Positions 42,813-52,424 are shown, numbered from the stretch's first letter. The stretch: 64,000 bases of DNA from Fluviibacter phosphoraccumulans (GCF_016110345.1 NZ_AP019011.1:124001-188000); one strand, 5' to 3'. The notes: generated by a model not told the origin, from the letters alone. Program-made: numbers and translations.

Positions 42813-43706
42813 TCAGGACGATTTAATCATCGTCCCAACCCCATGTTGTGTCAGGATTTCCAGTAGCAGCGCATGCGGTACGCGACCATCGATGATGTGC
42901 ACGCCCTTAACACCATTCCGAGCGGCATCGAGCGCGGAAGAGATCTTCGGCAACATACCACCCGACAAGGTGCCATCAGCGACCATGTCGTCGATGTCGC
43001 GCGGGGTGAGGCCGGTCAGCAGATTGCCGGCTTTGTCGAGTACGCCGGGTGTATTAGTAAGTAGCACCAGCTTTTCGGCACCCAACACTTCGGCCATCTT
43101 GCCGGCAACCACGTCGGCGTTGATATTGTAGGTTTCGCCATCAGGACCAAAACCGATCGGCGCAATCACCGGAATAAAAGCGCCGGAGACGAGATGGTGC
43201 ACGATCGACGGATCAATTTGCTGGATGTCACCCACCAGACCGATATCGAGCAATTCGGATGGGCTGCCGTGCTTGGGGAGCATGAGGCGCTTGGCGCGGA
43301 TGAGTCCGGCGTCTTTGCCCGTCAGGCCGACGGCTTTGCCGCCATTCTGATTGATCAGTGCAACGATTTCCTTGTTGACGGCACCACCGAGCACCATTTC
43401 AACGACGCTCATCGTTTCGGCATCGGTGACGCGCATGCCCTGGATGAACTCGCCTTTTTTACCGACCTGGGTCAGCATCTGTTCGATTTGCGGGCCACCA
43501 CCATGCACGACAACAGGGTTCAGACCAACCAGTTTGAGCAGCACGACATCATTAGCAAAAGATTGCTTGAGGCTCTCTTCAGTCATGGCGTTGCCGCCGT
43601 ACTTCACGACGATGGTCTTGCCATGGAAGCGCTTTAGGAAAGGCAATGCTTCGGCCAAAACCTGAGCTTCGAGTGTGATGTTGTCGTGCGGTTGAGCGAG
43701 GGTCAT
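42813..43706 (-). CDS. argB: Acetylglutamate kinase
   Basis: Second step of arginine synthesis, phosphorylating N-acetylglutamate. It is 297 aa. Family signatures are TIVVKYGGNAM, VVVHGGGPQI, the arginine-sensitive-type N-terminal extension (residues 1-25), VGLTGKDAGLI, YNINADVVAGKMA and LSGGMLPKISSALDA. The start is the ATG at 43706. It heads a two-gene unit with the HAD nucleotidase. Confidence 0.96.
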   Translation of the reverse strand: MTLAQPHDNITLEAQVLAEALPFLKRFHGKTIVVKYGGNAMTEESLKQSFANDVVLLKLVGLNPVVVHGGGPQIEQMLTQVGKKGEFIQGMRVTDAETMSVVEMVLGGAVNKEIVALINQNGGKAVGLTGKDAGLIRAKRLMLPKHGSPSELLDIGLVGDIQQIDPSIVHHLVSGAFIPVIAPIGFGPDGETYNINADVVAGKMAEVLGAEKLVLLTNTPGVLDKAGNLLTGLTPRDIDDMVADGTLSGGMLPKISSALDAARNGVKGVHIIDGRVPHALLLEILTQHGVGTMIKSS

Positions 43707-43783
43707 ATCCGTTCCATCGGTCAGAAAAATATTAGGGGAATGGCGGCGATTGTAGCGAGCAAGACGATGATCGCAAAGCGGTG

Positions 43784-44230
43784 TTACACAGAGATGTTCG
43801 GCAAAGCCAGAATGGCCTCACGGTTGCTGGCGGAAAAACAGGCCGCGGCCGCTTCAGCAGCGGGTGCCCAGCGCCAGGCCCGATGCTCGCTGGGTGATAA
43901 GGTGATATCGCAAACGGAAGGCAGGCAGAGTGAAAAGACCCGTTCCCGATTGTGCGTGACCTCGGGCGCATAACGATGCCGCCACTCAGTCATGATTTCA
44001 TAAATGTTTTCGCCGGGCCAGACGCGCAATTGCGCTGCGCTGATCTGGAGGCCTGTTTCTTCCGCCACCTCTCGAACGGTGGTGTCCGTGAACGATTCAT
44101 TCCCTTCACGGCTACCGGTGACAGACTGCCAGTAACCGGGGTGCTTGGCACGCTCGAGGAGCAGGATCTGCAGATCCGGGGTATGAATGACCACCAGGAC
44201 AGACTCAGGGCGCTTGTAGTCTGTCGCCAT
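43784..44230 (-). CDS. nudB: Dihydroneopterin triphosphate diphosphatase
   Basis: Nudix hydrolase removing pyrophosphate from dihydroneopterin triphosphate in folate synthesis. It is 148 aa. The Nudix box GSREGNESFTDT...REVAEETGL (39-61) fits GX5EX7REUXEEXGU. YKRPESVLVVIHTPD at the start and WQSVTGSREG are typical of NudB. The start is the ATG at 44230, 5 bp after the barstar-like gene; longer frames upstream overlap that gene. Last member of the DUF502-aspS-barstar-nudB run. Confidence 0.93.
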   Translation of the reverse strand: MATDYKRPESVLVVIHTPDLQILLLERAKHPGYWQSVTGSREGNESFTDTTVREVAEETGLQISAAQLRVWPGENIYEIMTEWRHRYAPEVTHNRERVFSLCLPSVCDITLSPSEHRAWRWAPAAEAAAACFSASNREAILALPNISV

Positions 44231-44235
44231 CACTG

Positions 44236-44679
44236 TCAGCCAATCATGGGCAGCAAGGCAACACCGTCGCCGCGCAGGCCGATAAAAGCCCAGAAAGGAA
44301 TCTCTTGCCCTTGCCAGTGATGACAGGCTGTCTGGAAGGCTTCCAGGAGCTTTTGGACACCGCTGGGCTCCGAGGCGATCAGATTGTCTGCGTCTTCCAC
44401 CAGTAGCACGTAACCGTTGGCGGGCAGCCATGAAAAATCGCTGAGCATCTCCGCCAGGTCATCGAGATGCGCACCTTCATGAGCAGGGCATTGCGTCGCC
44501 TGGGTCAAAATCGCCAGGGCATCGGCCATGCGTGGTGTTTCTTTCAGCGGAATCTGAATCAGGTGTAGATCAGCCTGTGCACAGGCTTGTGCCAAAGCGT
44601 CCATCCCGCCCGGTGTGAGATGGTAAACCCCCGCCCGCTCGAAATCTTCGAGTAGGCGGGCAAAAGCAGCCGGATTCAC
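44236..44679 (-). CDS. Barstar-like protein (orphan)
   Basis: 147-aa protein matching the barstar (barnase inhibitor) family: AGVYHLTPGGMDALAQA, LIQIPLKETP, and the helix LDDLAEMLSDFSWLPANGYVLLVED with the conserved LSDLSW-like core. In Burkholderiales this protein is regularly found between aspS and nudB. No barnase-like ribonuclease gene is adjacent, so it probably does not act as a classical immunity protein; its partner is unknown. Gaps of 12 and 5 bp to its neighbours indicate one operon. Confidence 0.82.
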   Translation of the reverse strand: MNPAAFARLLEDFERAGVYHLTPGGMDALAQACAQADLHLIQIPLKETPRMADALAILTQATQCPAHEGAHLDDLAEMLSDFSWLPANGYVLLVEDADNLIASEPSGVQKLLEAFQTACHHWQGQEIPFWAFIGLRGDGVALLPMIG

Positions 44680-44691
44680 GCAGGCCTTCGA

Positions 44692-46494
44692 TCAGGCTTG
44701 TGGTGCTTTAGGTGCTTCGGTCGGTGCGGGCTGACGCAGGCGAATATGCAGTTCGCGCAATTGCTTTTCGTCGACATCCGAAGGCGCATTGGTCAGCAGA
44801 CACTGGGCGCGTTGGGTTTTCGGGAAAGCAATCACATCGCGAATCGATTCGGCACCGGTCATCATGGTGACGATGCGGTCGAGGCCGAAGGCCAGGCCAC
44901 CATGCGGCGGCGCGCCGTACTTGAGCGCATCGAGCAGGAAGCCGAACTTGATCTGGGCTTCTTCTTCGCCAATACCCAATGCTTCAAAGACGGTTTGCTG
45001 TACATCGGCACGGTGGATACGCACCGAGCCACCGCCAATTTCCCAGCCGTTCAGCGCCAGGTCATAAGCCTTGGCCAGGCATTTGCCTGGATCCGTGGCC
45101 AACAAGGCGATATGCTCGTCTTTCGGGCTGGTGAACGGGTGGTGACAGGCGGTCCAGCGCTTGTCATCTTCGTCGTATTCGAACATCGGGAAGTCAATGA
45201 CCCAGAGCGGTGTCCAGGCGGCGCCGGTGAGGAAGTTCTTTTCATGGCCGATTTTCACGCGCAGCGCACCCAGCGCATCATTCACCACCTTGGTCTTGTC
45301 GGCGCCGAAGAAAATCAGGTCGCCGCTTTGCGCACCGGTACGCTCGATAATGGTCTTGAGCGCGCCTTCATGCAGATTCTTGACGATGGGTGATTGCAGG
45401 CCGGTTTCGTTGATCTGGGTGGCATCGTTGACCTTGATGTAGGCCAGGCCGCGGGCACCGTAGATGCCGACAAACTTGGTGTATTCGTCGATTTCGCCAC
45501 GGCTCAGCGACGCGCCGCCCGGAATGCGCATGGCAGCGACACGTCCACCGCTGGTGGCTGGGCCACTGAATACTTTGAAGGCGACATCAGCAACGGCATC
45601 CGTCACATCGGTCAGTTCTAATGTGACGCGCAGATCCGGTTTGTCCGAACCAAAACGGGCCATGGCTTCAGCATAGGTCATGCGCGGGAACGGGTTGGGC
45701 AGATCCACATCCATCGCGTCTTTGAAGACGTAGCGGATCAGGCCTTCCATCATGCCCATGATCTCTTCTTCACTCAGGAATGAAGTTTCAATATCGACCT
45801 GGGTAAATTCTGGTTGGCGATCAGCGCGTAGATCTTCGTCACGGAAACATTTAACGATTTGGTAGTAGCGATCGAAGCCAGCCACCATGAGCAATTGTTT
45901 GAACAGCTGCGGCGATTGTGGCAAGGCAAAGAACTGACCGGGGTGGACACGGGAGGGCACCAGATAATCGCGTGCACCTTCTGGCGTTGACTTGGTCAGC
46001 ATGGGTGTTTCGATATCGATGAAGCCGTTGTCATCGAGGAAGCGACGGAACGCACGCGCGACGCGATAACGCAGTTGCAGATTCTTTTGCATGGCCGGGC
46101 GACGCAGATCAATCACACGGTGTGTCAGGCGTACTGTTTCCGACAGATGCTCTTCATCCACCTGGAACGGTGGCGTGACAGACGCATTAAGCACTTCGAT
46201 CTCATGACACAGCACTTCAATGCCGCCGGAAGCAAGCGAGGTGTTCTCAGTGCCTGCCGGGCGCGGGCGAACCTTGCCCGTAATTTTCAGGCAGAACTCA
46301 CCGCGCACGGATTCAGCAATGGCAAACATGTCCGCACGATCGGGATCGCAAACCACCTGTGCCAGACCGGAGCGGTCACGCAGATCGATAAAGATAACGC
46401 CACCGTGGTCACGGCGACGGTGAGCCCAGCCACACAGGGTGACGATCTGTTCGTTCAGCGAAGGATTGAGGTCGCTACAGTAGTGAGTACGCAT
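44692..46494 (-). CDS. aspS: Aspartyl-tRNA synthetase (bacterial type)
   Basis: Class II synthetase charging tRNA-Asp. It is 600 aa. An N-terminal OB fold (VTLCGWAHRRRDHGGVIFIDL) is followed by motif 2 (FRDEDLRADRQPEFTQ), the bacterial GAD insertion (about residues 280-420) and motif 3 (GGLAFGLDRIVTMM). Whether it also charges tRNA-Asn, as in species lacking AsnRS, cannot be told from this window. It lies 29 bp after DUF502. Confidence 0.97.
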   Translation of the reverse strand: MRTHYCSDLNPSLNEQIVTLCGWAHRRRDHGGVIFIDLRDRSGLAQVVCDPDRADMFAIAESVRGEFCLKITGKVRPRPAGTENTSLASGGIEVLCHEIEVLNASVTPPFQVDEEHLSETVRLTHRVIDLRRPAMQKNLQLRYRVARAFRRFLDDNGFIDIETPMLTKSTPEGARDYLVPSRVHPGQFFALPQSPQLFKQLLMVAGFDRYYQIVKCFRDEDLRADRQPEFTQVDIETSFLSEEEIMGMMEGLIRYVFKDAMDVDLPNPFPRMTYAEAMARFGSDKPDLRVTLELTDVTDAVADVAFKVFSGPATSGGRVAAMRIPGGASLSRGEIDEYTKFVGIYGARGLAYIKVNDATQINETGLQSPIVKNLHEGALKTIIERTGAQSGDLIFFGADKTKVVNDALGALRVKIGHEKNFLTGAAWTPLWVIDFPMFEYDEDDKRWTACHHPFTSPKDEHIALLATDPGKCLAKAYDLALNGWEIGGGSVRIHRADVQQTVFEALGIGEEEAQIKFGFLLDALKYGAPPHGGLAFGLDRIVTMMTGAESIRDVIAFPKTQRAQCLLTNAPSDVDEKQLRELHIRLRQPAPTEAPKAPQA

Positions 46495-46523
46495 GAGATG
46501 TCTTGCTTTTCTTAGTGTGGAGA

Positions 46524-47168
46524 TCAGTCGCCAACGTAAGTGTCGGCATCGGGTGGTTCAATGGCGGTGGTTGCTTTGGGGGCGGTCGGGGTGACCACGC
46601 CCATGGAAATCAGATATTTCAGGGCATCTTCTACCGACATCTCAAGCTCAATCACATCGGCCTTGGGCACCATGAGAAAGAAACCGGAGGTCGGGTTGGG
46701 CGTCGTCGGTACGTAAAGGCTGACCATGTCGTTACCCAGGTGTTTAGCAATTTCACCGCCCGGTGTGCCGGTCAAAAAGCCAATGGTCCAACTGCCCTGG
46801 CGCGGATACTGCACCAGCACCGCTTGGCGGAAGGCTTGGCCAGATGGGGAGAAAACCGTATCGGAGATCTGTTTGACGCTCTGGTAGATGGAGCGCACTA
46901 CCGGAATTCGGTGCAGCAGTGCTTCCCACCAGCGTACAAGGCGTTGGCCGATAAAATTGGCGGTGAGCAGACCCGTGATAAAAACAATGAGCAGCGTTAT
47001 CAGGGCGCCAACCCCTGGAATGTTGAAGCCAACCAACGCGCGGGGTTGCCAGGCAACGGGCAGCAGCATGATGGACTGATCCATCATGCCGAGAATGAAT
47101 GAGAGCACCCAGAGGGTGATGCCCAGAGGCGCCCAGATCAGCAGGCCGGTAATGAAATAGCGTTTCAT
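46524..47168 (-). CDS. DUF502-family membrane protein
   Basis: 214-aa inner-membrane protein with two N-terminal membrane helices (about residues 5-30 and 50-75) and a C-terminal soluble part. Family signatures are the RYFITGLLIWAPLGITLWVL opening, PVVRSIYQSVKQ and PTTPNPTSGFFLMVP. The function is unknown. DUF502 directly upstream of aspS is a conserved proteobacterial arrangement. A perfect -10 lies 39 bp upstream. Confidence 0.9.
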   Translation of the reverse strand: MKRYFITGLLIWAPLGITLWVLSFILGMMDQSIMLLPVAWQPRALVGFNIPGVGALITLLIVFITGLLTANFIGQRLVRWWEALLHRIPVVRSIYQSVKQISDTVFSPSGQAFRQAVLVQYPRQGSWTIGFLTGTPGGEIAKHLGNDMVSLYVPTTPNPTSGFFLMVPKADVIELEMSVEDALKYLISMGVVTPTAPKATTAIEPPDADTYVGD

Positions 47169-47206
47169 CGGTGTGCCGCGATGCGGCAGATAAGTTCCAA
47201 CCCTTG

Positions 47207-47212
47207 ATTATA
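47207..47212 (-). promoter_or_regulatory. Candidate -10 of the DUF502-aspS-barstar-nudB operon
   Basis: On the minus strand this reads TATAAT in the 74-bp gap after pilC. TACAGA at 17 bp spacing (47230-47235) is a weak -35. Confidence 0.45.
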
Positions 47213-47242
47213 GCGGACCCGAGCCCATTTCTGTAGGACGGT

Positions 47243-48451
47243 CTACAGCACGTTGCCCAACTGAAAGATCGGTAGGTACATGGCAATCACCATGCCACCG
47301 ATAATGAGACCCAAAATGACCATCATCACAGGCTCTAATAAGCTGCTCAGCATGCTCACGATGTCACTGACTTCACGTTCGTAGATGTCGGCGACTTTTT
47401 TGAGCATGTGGTCCAATGCGCCCGACTCTTCACCGATAGCGACCATTTGCACGGCCAGTGCTGAAAAGACGGTTTGTTGCTTCATAGCCGTTGAGAAACT
47501 GGCCCCTTGTTGCAACAGGCGATGCATCTTGCGGGTGGCCACCACAAATTCCCGGTTGCGGGCTGTTTCGCCGGCCGGGGCCAAAGCATCGAGCAAAGGA
47601 ATGCCCGCGCTGATCAGGCTGGAAATTGTCTGGCTCCAGCGGGCCAGTGCGGCTTTCTGGAGCAGATTTCCCAGAATCGGTAAGCGGAGCAACCAGCGGT
47701 CCGTGGTGTTTTGCCAAGCGGGCGTTTTTTGCCAGTGCCGGTGCATAAAGAAAGTGCCTGCACTGATTGCGCCGAATAGGAGTACGCCGTTGTCTTGAAG
47801 CCAAGCAGACCCATCAATCAGCAGTCGCGTCGGCCATGGCAGCGCCGCACCAAAACTGGCGAAGCTTTGTTCGAAGGCGGGCACCACAAAGAGCAGCATC
47901 AGGATGCTGACCGCCAGGGCAATGGCGAGGATGGCGATCGGGTAAGCCAGGGCGCTGCGGATTTTCCCCTGTAGGGCCTGCATTTTTTCGTGATAATTGG
48001 CGATGCGATCCAGCATGACATCAAGGAGACCGGCTTGCTCGCCAGCGGCAACCAGGGTGCAGCTGAGCGTATCAAAGACCTCCGCGTGTTGCTGCATGGA
48101 TTGGGCGAGGGATGTCCCCATTTGCAAATCCGTGCGCATCTGTAACAACATCTGGCTGGCCTGGGGTTCTTCCTGGCTTTTGGCGAGTAGCTCCATGGCA
48201 GAGAGCAGCGGCACACCGGCATGGATCAACGTCGCGAGCTGACGCAGGATCAGCCCCGTGGTTTTTGTGGACAGCGTCGGTTGCCAGCGCCAGGGTCGAT
48301 TGAGCTGCAGTGGCGTGATGCCGCGTTGCCGAAGTGCGACGCGTGCGTGGACATCGCTGCTGGCTCGGATTTCGCCTTTGAGCAGGGCGCCATTCTGGGC
48401 GACGCCGGTCCAGTCGAAGCGGCGCAGCGCGCCTGACTCGACTTTAGCCAC
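47243..48451 (-). CDS. pilC: Type IV pilus/type II secretion inner-membrane platform protein PilC
   Basis: Polytopic platform protein that couples PilB ATPase motion to pilin assembly. It is 402 aa with two T2SSF domains (about 65-190 and 270-390) and hydrophobic segments near 168-190, 220-235 and 370-395. Typical motifs are FLRQLATLI-like LILRQLATLIHAGVPL and ISSLISAGIPLLDAL. It starts with GTG at 48451, overlapping the pilB stop by 8 bp. The prepilin peptidase gene pilD, the usual next gene, is absent; DUF502 follows. Confidence 0.93.
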   Translation of the reverse strand: MAKVESGALRRFDWTGVAQNGALLKGEIRASSDVHARVALRQRGITPLQLNRPWRWQPTLSTKTTGLILRQLATLIHAGVPLLSAMELLAKSQEEPQASQMLLQMRTDLQMGTSLAQSMQQHAEVFDTLSCTLVAAGEQAGLLDVMLDRIANYHEKMQALQGKIRSALAYPIAILAIALAVSILMLLFVVPAFEQSFASFGAALPWPTRLLIDGSAWLQDNGVLLFGAISAGTFFMHRHWQKTPAWQNTTDRWLLRLPILGNLLQKAALARWSQTISSLISAGIPLLDALAPAGETARNREFVVATRKMHRLLQQGASFSTAMKQQTVFSALAVQMVAIGEESGALDHMLKKVADIYEREVSDIVSMLSSLLEPVMMVILGLIIGGMVIAMYLPIFQLGNVL

Positions 48452-50102
48452 GTCGATCCTCGGTCGCTTCCGTTTCAGACAGCACTTCTGACAACGAGGT
48501 GAGGCCAGCCATCACTTTGTCGAGACCTGCGCGGCGGAGGCTGTTCGAACCTTCTTGGGCGGCCTGTTGGGCAATGTCTAAGGTGCTGCCGTCGTTGAGC
48601 ATGCTTTTCTGTATGGCGGGTGAAACGCGCATCACTTCAAAAATACCGACCCGACCTTTGTAGCCGGTTTGATGGCACTTGCTGCAGCCATTGGCCTTGT
48701 AGAGGGTCCATTGACCAGTGTCTAGCGCATGGACATCGGCATCGGTGAAGCCGGCGTCGTGCAGCAAAGCCGCGACGGGCTTGTCGGCGATGCGGCATTC
48801 GCACAGGCGACGTACCAGTCGTTGGGCAACAATTAGCAGGACGCTGCCAGCGACGCCATAATTGGGTAAACCCAGCTGTCGCAGTCGCTCCAGGGTGGCC
48901 GGCGCCGAGCGGGTATGCAGCGTTGAAAGCACCAGGTGCCCGGTTTGCGCCGCTTTTAAAGAAGTCTCAGCGGTCTCGGCATCCCGGATTTCGCCAACCA
49001 TCAGAATATCCGGATCCTGCCGCATAAATGCCCGTAGCGCGACAGCAAAAGTCAGACCGGTGCGCTCATCAATGTTGACCTGATTGATGCCCACCACCGG
49101 AATTTCTACCGGATCTTCCACGGTGGCGATGTTGACGCCGGGTTGGTTGAGCGCGTTGAGGCAGGCGTAAAGCGTGACGGTTTTGCCGGAGCCGGTAGGG
49201 CCCGTGACCAATACCATGCCACTCGGTTGATGAATGGCCTGGGTGAGTTGGTCCAGCTGAGCGGGGGACAGACCGATTTCGCTGAGCCCAAGCCGCGCAT
49301 CTTGCCGGTCCAGAATACGCAGAACAATTTTTTCGCCATAGAGCGTTGGCATGGTGCTGATGCGCAGATCGATCAGCGTGCCATCATCCGCCTCTGCGCG
49401 GAGCTGGCCATCCTGGGGCAGGCGTTTTTCAGCGATATCCAGCTTGGATAAGACTTTAAGCCGGGAGGCCACCATGTCTTTAAATTGATCGGGCGGAGAC
49501 TCTTGCGCGCGGAGCACCCCATCGATGCGGTAACGAACACGATAACTGTTTTCGTAGGGCTCAAAATGGATGTCCGAAGCGCCACGTTCAATGGCGACAC
49601 TCAGGGTCTTTTGTAAAAAACGCACCACAGGTGCTTCATCGACCGCCGTGTCACTGCTGTTGCGCAAGCCATTGGACGATGGCAGCGGCCCTTGGTTGCG
49701 AACGGCGGCTGCGCACAAGGCCAGTTGGGTGACATCGGCAACGCAGGGGTCGATCTCCAGCCCGGTCTGAAAGCGTAGCCCGCTGATCAACGTGTCATCG
49801 GTAGGGTCAGCCATGGCCAAGCGCAGCCGTTTGCCGGACAGGCTGATGGGGTAAAAGCGTGGGTTGGGCGCCAACTCAATGCCGGGGCAGGCCGGCATTG
49901 GGTGTGTCGGGTCAAGATCAACATAGGCAAAGCCGAAGGTTGTTTCTATAAACCGCGCAATGGCGGGCGCTTCGATCAGTGTGGCCGTTACCAGTTCTGC
50001 CGGTAGGCTGGTCTGTCTTTGCAGCGCGCGAAGCTGACAACGCGCAACGGCCTCTTCGGGAATGAGCCCGCTCTGGATCAGGGCTCTGGCCAGCGTGCTC
50101 AT
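48444..50102 (-). CDS. pilB: Type IV pilus assembly ATPase PilB
   Basis: Hexameric AAA+ ATPase powering pilus extension. It is 552 aa. An N-terminal MshEN-type domain (1-140) is followed by ERGASDIHFEP, Walker A GPTGSGKT (301-308), the Asp box, Walker B ILMVGEIRDAETAE and the His box. The C-terminal zinc site shows CEC and CSKC rather than two exact CxxC pairs. The start ATG overlaps the preceding CcsA-like gene (ATGA). A role in secretion rather than pili cannot be excluded without the pilin genes. Confidence 0.94.
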   Translation of the reverse strand: MSTLARALIQSGLIPEEAVARCQLRALQRQTSLPAELVTATLIEAPAIARFIETTFGFAYVDLDPTHPMPACPGIELAPNPRFYPISLSGKRLRLAMADPTDDTLISGLRFQTGLEIDPCVADVTQLALCAAAVRNQGPLPSSNGLRNSSDTAVDEAPVVRFLQKTLSVAIERGASDIHFEPYENSYRVRYRIDGVLRAQESPPDQFKDMVASRLKVLSKLDIAEKRLPQDGQLRAEADDGTLIDLRISTMPTLYGEKIVLRILDRQDARLGLSEIGLSPAQLDQLTQAIHQPSGMVLVTGPTGSGKTVTLYACLNALNQPGVNIATVEDPVEIPVVGINQVNIDERTGLTFAVALRAFMRQDPDILMVGEIRDAETAETSLKAAQTGHLVLSTLHTRSAPATLERLRQLGLPNYGVAGSVLLIVAQRLVRRLCECRIADKPVAALLHDAGFTDADVHALDTGQWTLYKANGCSKCHQTGYKGRVGIFEVMRVSPAIQKSMLNDGSTLDIAQQAAQEGSNSLRRAGLDKVMAGLTSLSEVLSETEATEDRRG

Positions 50103-50980
50103 GGGGTTCGGTTAAGAAGAACTTCCAGCACAAAACGACTGCCTACGTAGGCCAGCAATAACATGACAAAACCGGCAATTGTCCAGGCGGTTGCCTTAGC
50201 GCCACGCCAACCGCGCACCTTGCGTCCAACCAGCAAAGCGCCAAAAATCAACCAAGACAGGAAGGCGAAAATCGTCTTGTGATCGGCACGAATCCACTGC
50301 CCGTTAAACTGCTCAGACACCAAAACGCCGGTCGCCAGCGAGGCGGTGAGCAGTAGAAAAGCAATGCTCAACATGCGGAACAGCAGGTTTTCCATACGCA
50401 TCAGCGGCGGAAAACGTCGCTCGGCGCTTAGGCGAGCAGGATGGTGCAGTTCGCGTTCGGCAATCCAGAGTAGACATGCCTGCAGCGTCGCCAGCAGAAA
50501 AACACCGTAGGCCAGCATGGCCAGAATAAAATGCAGCCGGAAGAGCCAGGCGTTAACGTGTACCAGGGGGTGTTCTACCGGAAAAATCAGCGGCAAGAGC
50601 ACACCAGCGCACGCCGTGGGCAGAATCAGGGCAAGCAGCCCGCGTTGTTTGTAGGCCAAGCTTTCGAAACCATGCAAAAGTACCGCCAGCCATAAGATGA
50701 CAGAGACCGTGAGCGCAAATGAAAAGCGCACCGTGCCGCCATCAAACATCTCCAGATAAAGCGCTGCGGCATGAACCGCAATCGCAAAGCCCAGTAGCGC
50801 AGGCGAAACCCCGGTTGCCGCGCTTTTCGAGACGGGGTTCACTATCGTCTGAGCGAGTCGGGAACCCGACTGATGGGCCACCTGACGCAGCACCTGCCAG
50901 CTCAATAAACCATAAGCGAGCGCAGCAATGATCGTCAGTAACGTGGCGAGCGGGAAGGGAAGCGATACAATTGTCGGCAT
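50099..50980 (-). CDS. CcsA/HemX-type cytochrome c assembly family membrane protein
   Basis: 293-aa inner-membrane protein with about eight hydrophobic segments, similar to YpjD/CcsA-family proteins. WLFRLHFILAMLAYGVFLLATLQA and the late DHKTIFAFLSWLIFGALL carry candidate haem-ligand histidines. The family ranges from cytochrome c haem ligases to metal-resistance YpjD, so the precise role is open. It lies divergently to ffh, as in many gamma- and betaproteobacteria, and its stop overlaps the pilB start. Confidence 0.85.
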   Translation of the reverse strand: MPTIVSLPFPLATLLTIIAALAYGLLSWQVLRQVAHQSGSRLAQTIVNPVSKSAATGVSPALLGFAIAVHAAALYLEMFDGGTVRFSFALTVSVILWLAVLLHGFESLAYKQRGLLALILPTACAGVLLPLIFPVEHPLVHVNAWLFRLHFILAMLAYGVFLLATLQACLLWIAERELHHPARLSAERRFPPLMRMENLLFRMLSIAFLLLTASLATGVLVSEQFNGQWIRADHKTIFAFLSWLIFGALLVGRKVRGWRGAKATAWTIAGFVMLLLAYVGSRFVLEVLLNRTP

Positions 50981-51028
50981 AGGCTCTATTTATATCATGT
51001 GCCCCGACCAAATGTTCGAGACTGATCA

Positions 51029-52405
51029 ATGCTGGAAAATCTGACCCAACGGCTTGGCCGTGTCATGAAAACCATGCGCGGCGAAGCCCGCATGACAGAA
51101 GCCAATATTGGCGATGCCTTGCGAGAAGTGCGCATGGCCCTGCTGGAAGCGGATGTGTCCCTTCCAGTGGTGAAAGACTTTGTTGCCCAGGTGAAAGAAA
51201 AGGCGCTGGGCGAAGATGTCGTCGGCTCTTTGACGCCGGGTCAGGCCTTTGTGGGCGTGGTGCACGAGCAGCTCAAGCAGCTGATGGGTGAGGCCCAGGT
51301 GCCATTGGCCCTGAACCAGCAACCACCGGCCATTATTCTTATGGCAGGTTTGCAGGGCGCCGGTAAAACCACTACGGTGGGTAAGCTGGCGCGCTGGCTC
51401 AAGCAGCATCAGAAGAAAAAAGTCATGGTGGTGTCGTGTGACGTTTACCGTCCAGCCGCTATCGATCAGTTAAAACATGTGGCCGAACAGGTCGGTGCAA
51501 GCTTTTTTCCATCCTCACCGGATCAGAAACCGCTGGATATTGCGGCTGCAGCCGTAGATTGGGCGCGTAAGCATCACGAAGAAGTGCTGATCGTCGATAC
51601 GGCCGGTCGTCTGGCCATTGATCAGGCCATGATGGACGAGATCAAGGCGCTGCACGCGCAGTTAGATCCGATCGAAACCCTCTTCGTGGTTGACGCCATG
51701 CTGGGTCAGGATGCCGTTAATACGGCCAAGGCCTTTAACGAAACCTTGCCGCTAACGGGCGTCGTCCTTACCAAGCTGGATGGGGATGCCCGCGGCGGTG
51801 CGGCGCTATCCGTGCGCGCGGTGACCGGCAAACCGATTAAATTTGTGGGTGTGGCAGAAAAACTGGATGGTCTGGAGCCGTTTTATCCGGACCGCATGGC
51901 CTCGCGCATCCTCGGCATGGGCGATATTCTGTCGCTGGTTGAAGCGGCCTCGCAGCAGGTCGATATGGATCAGGCGGCAGCCATGGCCCAGAAGATCAAA
52001 TCCGGGAAAGGTTTTGATCTGAACGACTTCCGGGCACAGGTTGCCCAGATGCGACAAATGGGCGGCATGTCCGCGCTGATGGATAAACTGCCTGCAAAAT
52101 TTGCCGAAGCAGCCGCCAATATGCCGGCCGGCAGTGACGAAAAAATGGCTAAACGTATCCAGGGCATTATCGACAGCATGACGCCGGATGAACGTAGCAA
52201 GCCGGAATTGATCAAGGCCAGCCGTAAGCGCCGTATTGCTACCGGTGCCGGGGTTCAGGTACAGGAAGTGAATCGTCTTTTGAATCAGTTCGAACAGACG
52301 CAGAAGATGATGAAGCAGTTTGGGAGCATGTTTAAAGGCAAGGGCGGCATGATGAAGATGATGCGAGGCGCCAAGTCCATGTTCGGCGGCAAACTACCGT
52401 TCTGA
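51029..52405 (+). CDS. ffh: Signal recognition particle protein Ffh
   Basis: SRP54 GTPase that binds signal sequences and the 4.5S RNA and targets nascent membrane proteins to FtsY. It is 458 aa. An N-terminal helical bundle precedes the P-loop GLQGAGKT (107-114), with DTAGR, TKLDGDARGGAALS and a methionine-rich M domain (from about 325; many MM/MKMM runs near the end). A strong terminator follows. Confidence 0.97.
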   Translation: MLENLTQRLGRVMKTMRGEARMTEANIGDALREVRMALLEADVSLPVVKDFVAQVKEKALGEDVVGSLTPGQAFVGVVHEQLKQLMGEAQVPLALNQQPPAIILMAGLQGAGKTTTVGKLARWLKQHQKKKVMVVSCDVYRPAAIDQLKHVAEQVGASFFPSSPDQKPLDIAAAAVDWARKHHEEVLIVDTAGRLAIDQAMMDEIKALHAQLDPIETLFVVDAMLGQDAVNTAKAFNETLPLTGVVLTKLDGDARGGAALSVRAVTGKPIKFVGVAEKLDGLEPFYPDRMASRILGMGDILSLVEAASQQVDMDQAAAMAQKIKSGKGFDLNDFRAQVAQMRQMGGMSALMDKLPAKFAEAAANMPAGSDEKMAKRIQGIIDSMTPDERSKPELIKASRKRRIATGAGVQVQEVNRLLNQFEQTQKMMKQFGSMFKGKGGMMKMMRGAKSMFGGKLPF

Positions 52406-52424
52406 TTTTTGTTGGAGGCTTCAA

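Noticed and set aside
44236..44679. Toxin-antitoxin system around the barstar-like gene
   Set aside because: Both neighbours are housekeeping genes (aspS, nudB); no RNase toxin is encoded nearby.
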